From a virus: 37,652 nt of DNA. The notes under the pieces are model-generated. The model had not been told where the DNA came from. It ran no database searches and saw only the letters and a program-made list of their open reading frames with translations. The stretch covers positions 1 through 37,652 of the IMG/VR virus record IMGVR_UViG_3300043399_000151. The stretch is one strand, 5' to 3'. Of this stretch, positions 20,707 through 27,492 are shown piece by piece. How positions within the stretch are numbered: the stretch's first letter is position 1; every line of letters starts with the position of its first letter. A program made the translations under genes and the position numbers.

Positions 20707-20887
20707 TGACAGTGATGAAACTTGCGAAAACTGCCACTGGTATCGGGCAAGCCATGCTGGGACGCATGGGTATTGCCGCGTAAACCCTCCGGTGTTCACC
20801 AACCTTGATGATCGGGGGCATCCACGCTTCTTCAATCCAGTGGTGTCGCCGCATAACTTCTGCTCGCTCTGGGAAGAGGCTGACTGA
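20699..20887 (+). CDS. Cys-rich small protein
   Basis: A 62-residue protein. The pattern TCENCHWYRASHAGTHGYCR with a later HNFCSLWEEAD gives four Cys plus His, a probable zinc site. CxNCxWYR...YC..NPP is common in small phage proteins of unknown role. It overlaps the DUF3310 gene and shares a base with the next start (TGATG). Confidence 0.75.
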   Translation: MIDDSDETCENCHWYRASHAGTHGYCRVNPPVFTNLDDRGHPRFFNPVVSPHNFCSLWEEAD

Positions 20888-21609
20888 TGCTGGCGATGCA
20901 GATCGATACCAAGGGGTTTGACGAAAATCTGCGTAAGCTTGCTGAGATGCCAGACATCATTCGCAAGGCTGTTACCGGATCGCTATCAGACACCGTGAAC
21001 GATCTGCACGTTCGCCAGCAAATGGAAATGAAGCGGGTGTTCAATAATCCCACCCCGTATGTCATGCGCGGCCTGAAGAAGCGTTACCCTGGCGGCAAGA
21101 TGGGCCAAGGCGTTACCAAGGCCGGGACGTACTTTGAGTTCTTCCCGGTTGGGAAGTCGCCCGAGGATATTGTTAAGCCGCACGTGTTTGGTGGTGGCCG
21201 ACAGCAGAAGCGATCTGAGCGGCGCATCTCTGGACTGGGCTATAACCCCGGCGGATATACCATTATGGGTAATGATTATCCGAAGAATGGCTCTGGGGAC
21301 ATTTCTGGCGCTAGGTACACTCAGATGCTGCACCAGCTTGGTGCGCTTTCTCAGTTTGCTCGACAGTCCATGCCTAAAAGCCGTCAGAAGGACAAAAAGG
21401 GCCTATCCTATTATGTGATCCGCCGAGGCGGCGTTCCCATCGCTATTGGCGAACGTAATGGAACGTCTACGCGGATTATGCTTGTCTTCGCTCGAAACGT
21501 CCAATATCAGAAGCGTTACGACTATTTTGGCATTGGTGAAAAGCAGGTGGCGTACAGTCTACCGCTTCACTTCAACCGGATCGTCAATCGATATATGAGT
21601 AGGATGTAA
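20887..21609 (+). CDS. Minor tail protein Z-like protein
   Basis: A 240-residue basic protein from ATG 20887. The N-terminal helical region (RKLAEMPDIIRKAVTGSLSD) is followed by QQMEMKRVFNNPTPYVMRGL, the characteristic (F)(D/N)NPTPY(T/V) motif of prophage minor tail Z-like proteins. The rest is beta-rich with positive patches (KKRYPGGKMGQG; RRISGLGYNPGGY; FARNVQYQKRYDYF). In lambda the Z gene lies between FII and U and helps complete the tail end that joins the head. Here it is placed in the early/middle block upstream of the terminase. The family assignment is by motif from memory. Confidence 0.65.
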   Translation: MLAMQIDTKGFDENLRKLAEMPDIIRKAVTGSLSDTVNDLHVRQQMEMKRVFNNPTPYVMRGLKKRYPGGKMGQGVTKAGTYFEFFPVGKSPEDIVKPHVFGGGRQQKRSERRISGLGYNPGGYTIMGNDYPKNGSGDISGARYTQMLHQLGALSQFARQSMPKSRQKDKKGLSYYVIRRGGVPIAIGERNGTSTRIMLVFARNVQYQKRYDYFGIGEKQVAYSLPLHFNRIVNRYMSRM

Positions 21610-21610
21610 C

Positions 21611-21805
21611 ATGAACGATAACCTGATCCCCGATGGGCCTAATCATGCTGAGGCTTTAGCCCTACTCAACGATCTGATGCTGGTGTTGAGCAATGCCTCG
21701 CGCCAGGGTCTAGAGCGGCTGGATCAGAACGGTGAACCTATCTATGACTTTGCGTTCTGGTCGAACGAGTGTGCTAAAGTGGTTGGCATTAGAAAAGTTG
21801 CTTGA
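21611..21805 (+). CDS. Small protein of unknown function
   Basis: A 64-residue protein reading MNDNLIPDGPNHAEALALLN, then a helical middle and YDFAFWSNECAKVVGIRKVA. It starts one base after the gpZ-like gene. No domain recognised. A hairpin lies just after its stop. Confidence 0.65.
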   Translation: MNDNLIPDGPNHAEALALLNDLMLVLSNASRQGLERLDQNGEPIYDFAFWSNECAKVVGIRKVA

Positions 21806-21811
21806 CGACTC

Positions 21812-21833
21812 GGCCTAGCCTGATAAGCTGGCC
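21812..21833 (+). other. Intergenic hairpin without T-run
   Basis: GGCC-T-AGC and GCT-GGCC form a seven-pair stem with one bulged T and a seven-base loop. No T-run follows, so it is more likely an RNA processing or stability element than a terminator. Confidence 0.35.
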
Positions 21834-21859
21834 GCATTAAGAGTAAGAAAGGATTTAAC

Positions 21860-22030
21860 ATGGATAAGATCATTGGCGCAGGTATTGGTGTAGTTCTGGC
21901 TATCGGTATTCTCAACATTGTATTCCCTTCGCCTAACCTGGTTGGCTATGGGTGCGAAGGTGCAAGCGGTCCCATCTATGCATACGAAGAGTCTGACTTT
22001 CCAGTATGCAAGAAGATTGAGGCGCGTTAA
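21860..22030 (+). CDS. 56-residue membrane or secreted protein
   Basis: ATG 21860 with AAGGA seven bases upstream. It reads MDKIIGAGIGVVLAIGILNI, a membrane helix from about residue 4 to 22, then FPSPNLVGYGCEGASGPIY and a C-terminal part with a second Cys (FPVCKKIEAR). The two Cys could pair if the tail lies in the periplasm. A superinfection-exclusion or lysis-related role is possible, but only topology supports it. Confidence 0.7.
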   Translation: MDKIIGAGIGVVLAIGILNIVFPSPNLVGYGCEGASGPIYAYEESDFPVCKKIEAR

Positions 22031-22034
22031 TCAT

Positions 22035-22226
22035 ATGCATATCATCGCACATCTATCTCCTGAGCAGAGCCAAGCCATTGCATCTCTGTCTGCCAAGTTG
22101 TCTGATCTTCAGCAGCAGAAGCGTAAGCTTGAGCATGAACGAGCAGCAATGATAGCGCGACTCAATAGACCACACTTGGTCATTCGTAGTTGGATACGGA
22201 TGCAGCTTATCCGTTTGTTCAACTAA
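22035..22226 (+). CDS. Small coiled-coil protein
   Basis: A 63-residue protein from ATG 22035, four bases after the previous stop. The middle (SAKLSDLQQQKRKLEHERAA) is a clear coiled coil, and the C-terminus is basic and hydrophobic (VIRSWIRMQLIRLFN). The start lacks a good ribosome binding site, so coupling with the preceding gene is likely. It is the last gene before the terminator. Confidence 0.6.
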   Translation: MHIIAHLSPEQSQAIASLSAKLSDLQQQKRKLEHERAAMIARLNRPHLVIRSWIRMQLIRLFN

Positions 22227-22248
22227 GAACGCAATCGCCTTCACGCAT

Positions 22249-22395
22249 ATAGGGCTGGCCTTCGGGCTGGCCCTTTTTGTTTGCCTCACCCATGCAAAGG
22301 CCGTGCCAGACTGGCACATATGCAAGGACCGTGCCAAGCGGGTCCTCCCAGAGGGTTGCCGCCTGAGGGTGATTAGGACCACTTCGCAAATCTAG
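22249..22395 (+). pseudogene. Start-less ORF with signal-peptide-like beginning
   Basis: This frame reads IGLAFGLALFVCLTHAKA, then VPDWHICKDRAKRV, then LPEGCRLRVIRTTSQI before TAG. It looks like a signal peptide (cleavage after AKA) with a short Cys-containing mature part. There is no ATG, GTG or TTG in the frame back to the previous in-frame stop, and the terminator hairpin overlaps its 5' end. It may be a decayed gene, a frameshifted continuation of 22035-22226 or chance. Confidence 0.25.
22252..22278 (+). terminator. Rho-independent terminator
   Basis: GGGCTGGCC and GGCTGGCCC pair over nine positions (two G-U) around a TTCG tetraloop and run into TTTTT. It closes the early/middle operon 26 bases after the last stop codon. 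Confidence 0.9.
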
Positions 22396-22411
22396 AGTCA
22401 CGCATTGTCAG

Positions 22412-22440
22412 TTGACTAAGAACCCGATTGAGAATATGGT
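22412..22440 (+). promoter_or_regulatory. Candidate late-operon promoter
   Basis: TTGACT (22412-22417) and TATGGT (22435-22440) with the ideal 17-base spacer. Transcription would start near 22447, just before the HNH gene and the terminase, and 134 bases after the terminator. It is the only good promoter seen between the terminator and the structural genes. Confidence 0.6.
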
Positions 22441-22494
22441 TTGTGCATGAGATTGAACCCAAATCCACGACCGCCGCTTAGGGACCCAAACCCA

Positions 22495-23100
22495 ATGAAA
22501 ACATGCGAAAGATGCGGTCAAACAAAGCCAAAATCAGAATGGCCAAAGGAAGGTTATTCAGAAACTTGCGTTAGAACTGGCAAAACGACCAAATACTGTT
22601 GCTCAACGAAAATTCGTTCTCACGCTCAAAGAACAGAAGATATTGCATCACAATCAAAAATTTGCACATCCTGTGGGATCAGAAAGTCATTTAACGATTT
22701 TTCGCCAAACAAGGCAGCAAAAGACGGAAGGCAGACAACCTGTAAGCCATGCCGATCAGCGAAAGTCCATTCTGGCGAATGGAATGGGAATACGCGCCGT
22801 CAAGCAACGATTGATGAACGATCTGATGGAACCATCACATCAGAACTTATGAAAAAGCGGTTTTCCATCAAAATTTGTCCATGCTGCGATGGTTACATGG
22901 AGCGCGATGACAAGGTGCTTGACCATATTGTTCCGCTAAAACTTGGCGGCATGCATTCTGCCAGCAATGTTACAGTAATGTGCTGGAGTTGTAATTCGAC
23001 AAAAGCAGCTCATCATCCAAGTCGCTGGCTCCAGTTGCTTAAACCAGAGGCTGCTGCTAGAATGCGCGAACATTACAGTAAAATGGGTTTAACTTTCTAA
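22495..23100 (+). CDS. HNH endonuclease next to terminase
   Basis: A 201-residue protein taken from ATG 22495; a TTG at 22441 in the same frame would overlap the promoter start. Two N-terminal Cys units (TCERCGQTKPKSEWPKEGY and CTSCGIRKSFNDFSPNKAAK, each with later CxxC partners) precede an HNH nuclease: IKICPCCDGYM, DHIVPLKLGGMHSASN, CWSCNSTKAAHHP. HNH enzymes beside the terminase are common, and in some cos phages (for example HK97 gp74) they take part in DNA packaging. It may therefore assist packaging or be a homing gene. Base composition is more AT-rich than its neighbours by eye. Its stop overlaps the terminase start (TAATG). Confidence 0.88.
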   Translation: MKTCERCGQTKPKSEWPKEGYSETCVRTGKTTKYCCSTKIRSHAQRTEDIASQSKICTSCGIRKSFNDFSPNKAAKDGRQTTCKPCRSAKVHSGEWNGNTRRQATIDERSDGTITSELMKKRFSIKICPCCDGYMERDDKVLDHIVPLKLGGMHSASNVTVMCWSCNSTKAAHHPSRWLQLLKPEAAARMREHYSKMGLTF

Positions 23101-23549
23101 TGGCGGAAATGCGAAAACGGGCTGGAGAAGAGAGTATGATGCTCTCAAATGTCGTAGGCGTTTCTTACGACGAGGCCCGCACTCGCAAGATTAACGCAGA
23201 GGCCGAGATCGCTGAACTGGAGTTGCAGCGGATTAAGGCGACCATGTGCTTTACCGCTGATGTGGTAAAGGCCTGGGAGAGCGTTTTGCACGCCTGCCGC
23301 GCCAAGCTGCTTGCTGTCCCGGTTAAGATGGCACCTGTGGTGTCAGGAATATCTGACACTGCGACGATTAAGGATAGGCTTGAGGAGGCAATTCGTGAAG
23401 CACTGGATGAACTGGCGAACTATAACCCAACTGTCGATCCTGTCCGCACTGGCGCTGCACCAGCCGCTGCTGTAGAGGGTGAGGCAGAACCGGATAAGCC
23501 TAAGCGTGGCCGAGGTAGGCCGCGCAAGATCGATAAGTTGAAGGAATGA
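23100..23549 (+). CDS. Terminase small subunit (Nu1-like)
   Basis: A 149-residue protein. The N-terminal region with YDEARTRKINAEAEIAELEL and the helix DVVKAWESVLHACRAKLLAV match Nu1/phage terminase small subunits that follow this layout. A long helical middle supports oligomer formation. The C-terminus ends in the basic KRGRGRPRKIDKLKE, which contains an AT-hook-like GRP core and may add DNA binding. It should recognise the packaging site and load the large subunit. It overlaps the large-subunit start by four bases. Confidence 0.85.
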   Translation: MAEMRKRAGEESMMLSNVVGVSYDEARTRKINAEAEIAELELQRIKATMCFTADVVKAWESVLHACRAKLLAVPVKMAPVVSGISDTATIKDRLEEAIREALDELANYNPTVDPVRTGAAPAAAVEGEAEPDKPKRGRGRPRKIDKLKE

Positions 23550-25411
23550 TCCAACTAGACCCCACCATCCGCGCCGAAGCCATGGCGCAATTGGCTAGTG
23601 CAATGCGCCGCCTGACTCCGCCACCGCGTCTTAGCGTGGCTGAGTGGGCCGACAAGGAGCGGCGGCTGGACAGTCAATCGTCGGCAGAGCCGGGTAGGTG
23701 GTATACGTCACGCGCAGAGTACCAGCGCGGCATCATGGATGCCTGCTCTGACCCGGAAGTGCGCGAAGTCGTGGTGATGTGCGGCACGCAGTCGGGCAAG
23801 TCTGAGGCGATCCTCAACACCATTGGCTACCACATGCACCACGATCCTTGCCCGATCTTGGTGATGCAGCCTACTGTGGACATGGCGCAATCATTTTCAA
23901 AGGACCGCGTAACGGCTGGTCTAATCCGTCCCACCCCGTCATTGCGCGGGTTGGTTAATGATAGCAGGGCCAAAGATGCAAATAATACGACACTGCATAA
24001 GGTATTCCCTGGTGGCGCTCTATCTCTTGTTGGCGCTAACAGTCCATCTTCCCTTGCTTCTCGCCCTATTCGTGTTGTCTTATGCGACGAAGTGGATCGA
24101 TACCCTCCGTCTGCGGGTGAGGAAGGTGATCCAATCTCTCTGGCAAAGCGCCGAGCGGCTACGTTCTGGAACCGGAAGATAATTCAGGTATCGACCCCTA
24201 CCAACAAAGGGGCCAGCCGGATCGAAGACGCTTACGAAGAGACGGACCAGAGGAAATTCTACGTTCCATGCGTCCACTGCGATGCAGAGCAGCTTCTCAC
24301 ATGGTCAAACGTCCACTGGGAGGACGATAACCCAAAGACGGCGCGCTATCATTGCGCGGAATGTGGCTCGGCATGGACCGAGAGCGAGCGCCATGCGTCA
24401 GTGGCCCGTGGAAAGTGGGTGGCGCACAAGCCTTTCAATGGAGCGGCTGGGTTCTGGTTCAACGCGCTGTATTCGCCTTGGGTCGATCTGGTGGATACGG
24501 TCGAGGAGTTTCTCGCCTGCCGCAAAGACCCCATGCGCCTGAAGACCTTCGTCAACACGATCCTAGCCGAGACTTGGGAAGATCAGGGCGATGGCGTGGA
24601 TGACTACGCTGTGGCGAAGCGAAAGGAAGACTATGATGGGATTCCAGATGACGTTGTACTGCTTACTGCTGGCGTTGACGTTCAGGATGACCGCCTTGAA
24701 GTCGAAATTGTTGGCTGGGGCGCAGGCGAAGAAACCTGGCAGATAGATTATCAGGTGCTGTACGGCGATCCGTCCAGTCCGCAGCTTTGGGCGCGGCTGG
24801 ATGAGATATTGCTGGCGACCTATGAGCACCCGATTGGCGAACCCATGTTGATCCGCTCGACTTGTGTTGACTCCGGTGGTCACCATACGCGGGCGGTGTA
24901 CAACTATGCCAAGACCCGCGCAGGACACCGAGTGTTCGCCATCAAGGGGGTCGGCGGGGAGGGCAAACCGATTGTCGGAAGACCGTCGAAAAACAACGTC
25001 GGCAAGGTTCCGCTATACGCCATTGGCGTAGATACGGCCAAGGAACTGCACTATGCGCGGCTTAAGATCGATGAGCCGGGTCCAGGCTACTGCCACTTCC
25101 AAGCCAAGCGCGACGATGAGTATTTCAGACAGCTTACGGCTGAGAAGCAAGTCATCAAGTACCACAAGGGTTATCCGACCCGCACATGGATTAAAACAAG
25201 GACGCGAAACGAGGCTTTGGACGTTCGAGTCTACGCAATTGCGGCGTTTCACATATTAAATGTGAATATGGATAGCATTGTACGCCGGTTTTATGCTAAT
25301 GTGGAACGTAGGGCGGAACTCGCACCTGCGAAAGAGGTGGTTAAACCGCATCCTTTGGCCAAGCCCAAGCAAGGGCGACCAAAAGGTGGGTTTGCCAATA
25401 ACTGGCGCTGA
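23546..25411 (+). CDS. Terminase large subunit (lambda gpA family)
   Basis: A 621-residue packaging motor and nuclease. LSVAEWADKERRLD at the start is typical of the GpA family. Walker A CGTQSGKS is at residues 79-86 and Walker B VVLCDEVD at 177-184; VSTPTNKGASRI is the coupling motif. A Cys knuckle (CVHCDAEQ...CAECGSAW) lies in the middle. The nuclease half begins TAGVDVQDDRLEVEIVGWG, with further acidic residues at CVDSGG and LGVD-type IGVDTAKE. The family usually cuts at cos sites and makes cohesive ends, so the phage is expected to be of cos type; the site itself was not identified. Confidence 0.95.
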   Translation: MIQLDPTIRAEAMAQLASAMRRLTPPPRLSVAEWADKERRLDSQSSAEPGRWYTSRAEYQRGIMDACSDPEVREVVVMCGTQSGKSEAILNTIGYHMHHDPCPILVMQPTVDMAQSFSKDRVTAGLIRPTPSLRGLVNDSRAKDANNTTLHKVFPGGALSLVGANSPSSLASRPIRVVLCDEVDRYPPSAGEEGDPISLAKRRAATFWNRKIIQVSTPTNKGASRIEDAYEETDQRKFYVPCVHCDAEQLLTWSNVHWEDDNPKTARYHCAECGSAWTESERHASVARGKWVAHKPFNGAAGFWFNALYSPWVDLVDTVEEFLACRKDPMRLKTFVNTILAETWEDQGDGVDDYAVAKRKEDYDGIPDDVVLLTAGVDVQDDRLEVEIVGWGAGEETWQIDYQVLYGDPSSPQLWARLDEILLATYEHPIGEPMLIRSTCVDSGGHHTRAVYNYAKTRAGHRVFAIKGVGGEGKPIVGRPSKNNVGKVPLYAIGVDTAKELHYARLKIDEPGPGYCHFQAKRDDEYFRQLTAEKQVIKYHKGYPTRTWIKTRTRNEALDVRVYAIAAFHILNVNMDSIVRRFYANVERRAELAPAKEVVKPHPLAKPKQGRPKGGFANNWR

Positions 25412-25417
25412 GGGGTA

Positions 25418-26005
25418 ATGGCTAACCTTTTTGACGAAAGCAATGCTCCAGAAGGCGAACCGCTGAAGGTGGTCGTTGGCGACTTCATCCAGTGGAAGAA
25501 GTCAGCCCTTGCTGAAGCCTACCCGCCTGCAACGCACTCGGCCCAGTATGGGGCGCGTATCACGGCTGGCGGGTCAAGCGAAATTCAGTTGGTTGCTATT
25601 GAACGGGACGGATATTACCTTTTCCAAGTTCCCAGCGCCACCTCTGAGGCATTTACTCCCGGCTTCTATCACTGGCAACTTGAGGTCATCCAGACTTCAA
25701 GCGGAAACCGCCTCGTTGTCGAGCGCGGCGAATTTGAAGTCATTCCCGACCTTGATGTTAATAGCTCTGATCCGCGCACCCATGCCGAGATCATGGTGCA
25801 GAAGATTCAGTCGCTGCTGGAAGGCCGCGCTGACAAGGACGTTACCAGCTATTCTATTCAGGGCCGCTCTATCTCCAAGATGAGCATTGCCGATTTAATC
25901 CAGTGGCGCGACTACTACCGCAAGGAACTGGCCAAGGAGCGCCGCGATAACGCTATTGCGCTGGGTCGGCCCACCAAGACCACTATGAAGGTGCGATTCC
26001 TATGA
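25418..26005 (+). CDS. Head-tail joining protein, beta domain plus gpW-like part
   Basis: A 195-residue protein. The first ~115 residues look like a beta sandwich (VVVGDFIQWKKSALAEAYPP to ERGEFEVIPD), while the last ~70 match gpW: QKIQSLLEGRADKDVTSYSI, SISKMSIADLIQWRDYYRKE and a final KTTMKVRFL. In lambda, gpW is a separate 68-residue protein that closes the portal. Here it seems to be the C-terminal part of a longer protein. Position between terminase and portal is exactly that of gpW. It overlaps the portal start by four bases. Confidence 0.7.
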   Translation: MANLFDESNAPEGEPLKVVVGDFIQWKKSALAEAYPPATHSAQYGARITAGGSSEIQLVAIERDGYYLFQVPSATSEAFTPGFYHWQLEVIQTSSGNRLVVERGEFEVIPDLDVNSSDPRTHAEIMVQKIQSLLEGRADKDVTSYSIQGRSISKMSIADLIQWRDYYRKELAKERRDNAIALGRPTKTTMKVRFL

Positions 26006-27492
26006 GCCTGTGGCGCGAAATTCTAGGGCTACCCAACAAGGGCGCTGCGCCTGTGCGTAAGCGCTCCTATCATGCCGCTAACACTGGTCGGCTTTTTGCT
26101 GACTTCATGGCATCCAGCAAGAGCGCAGACAGCGAACTCAAGTCTGATCTTGTCACGATGCGCAACCGCTCGCGGGCACTGGCGCGTGATGATGTCTATG
26201 TCAAGCGCTACTTGTCCCTGCTTGAAACCAATGTGGTTGGCGACAAGGGTGTTACGCTTCAGGTCAAGGCCCGCAACACTGACGGCAGCCTTGATGTCAT
26301 CGGCAACAACATTATCGAGAACGCATGGTATGTGTTCGGCCTTAATGGCAACTGCACGGCTGACGGGCGGTTGTCGTGGGTCGATCTGCAAAAGCTGGTC
26401 ATGTCCACCGTTGCCCGTGATGGCGAAATCTTCGTCCAGATCGTTAAGAACAACTCGTTTGAGCATGGTATTGCCTTCCACCCGGTCGAGGCAGACCAGA
26501 TCGATGAGCAAAAGAACGAGCGCCTGCGCAACGGCAACGAAATCCGCATGGGCGTAGAAATGGACAGCTTCAAGCGTCCTATCGCTTATTGGGTGAAGCC
26601 GCGCCATCCTGGTGATTACGACTTTTCTTCCATCAGCCAGAACCCGTCTGTGCGGATTGAGGCCAAAAACATCATCCATGTTTACCGGCAGGAGCGGGCT
26701 GGGCAGACTCGTGGTGAGCCTTGGATGGCTCCTGCGATGAGCCAGTTGAAGATGCTCAATGCTCATCGCGAGGCTGAATTGGTGGCAAGCCGCATGGCAG
26801 CTTCCAAGATGGGCTTCTTCATCAGCGAGAACGGCGAAGACGCTCCTGCTGATGACTATGATAACACGGTTCCGATCATTGATGCCGAGCCGGGTACGTT
26901 CCACCAGCTTCCGGCTGGGGTAGACTTCAAGCCGTTTGATCCGAGCCATCCGGCTACTGCTTTCGCTGAGTTCCAGAAGGGCATCCTGCGCGGGATCGCC
27001 TCTGGCCTAAGCGTCTCTTACGCCTCGCTGTCAAACGACCTTGAAGGCACTTCGTACAGTTCCATCCGCCAAGGTGCGCTGGAAGAGCGTGATGCCTACC
27101 GCATGATGCAGCAGTTCCTGCTCGACCACTTTATTCTGCCTGCTTACTCTGCGTGGTTGCGCTACGTTATGGAGTTCGGGGCAGTGCCGATTCCGGCGAC
27201 CCGCTTTGAAAAGTTCTTCATGGCGACATCGTTCCGCCCGCGTGGTTGGCAATGGGTCGATCCGCAGAAGGAAGTGAACGCTGCTGTGACGGCCATGCAC
27301 AATGGCATTATGTCCATGCAGGATGTGTCGAACCAGTATGGCCGCGACATTGAGGAAACATTCAGCCAGTGGCAGCGTGACAAGGAACTGGCCGAGCAAT
27401 TTGGCCTAAGTCTTGCATTTGCCCCGTTTGGCGGAAACGAAGCGAGCAAGGGTGCTGTGGCACTAGAGGACGAAACCGATGGAAATGTCTGA
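26002..27492 (+). CDS. Portal protein (lambda gpB family)
   Basis: A 496-residue portal. Family features are RNRSRALARDDVYVKRYLSL, LETNVVGDKGVTLQ, then VARDGEIFVQIV, HPVEADQID, IIHVYRQERAGQTRGEPWM and the LEGTSYSSIRQGALEERDAY block near the C-terminal third. It forms the dodecameric ring at one vertex, through which DNA is packaged and ejected. It starts in an ATGA overlap with the gpW-like gene and overlaps the protease-capsid gene by 14 bases. Confidence 0.95.
   Translation: MSLWREILGLPNKGAAPVRKRSYHAANTGRLFADFMASSKSADSELKSDLVTMRNRSRALARDDVYVKRYLSLLETNVVGDKGVTLQVKARNTDGSLDVIGNNIIENAWYVFGLNGNCTADGRLSWVDLQKLVMSTVARDGEIFVQIVKNNSFEHGIAFHPVEADQIDEQKNERLRNGNEIRMGVEMDSFKRPIAYWVKPRHPGDYDFSSISQNPSVRIEAKNIIHVYRQERAGQTRGEPWMAPAMSQLKMLNAHREAELVASRMAASKMGFFISENGEDAPADDYDNTVPIIDAEPGTFHQLPAGVDFKPFDPSHPATAFAEFQKGILRGIASGLSVSYASLSNDLEGTSYSSIRQGALEERDAYRMMQQFLLDHFILPAYSAWLRYVMEFGAVPIPATRFEKFFMATSFRPRGWQWVDPQKEVNAAVTAMHNGIMSMQDVSNQYGRDIEETFSQWQRDKELAEQFGLSLAFAPFGGNEASKGAVALEDETDGNV

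Noticed and set aside
26029-26949. Minus-strand ORF of 306 codons opposite the portal
   Set aside because: Shadow of the portal gene; no recognisable protein features.
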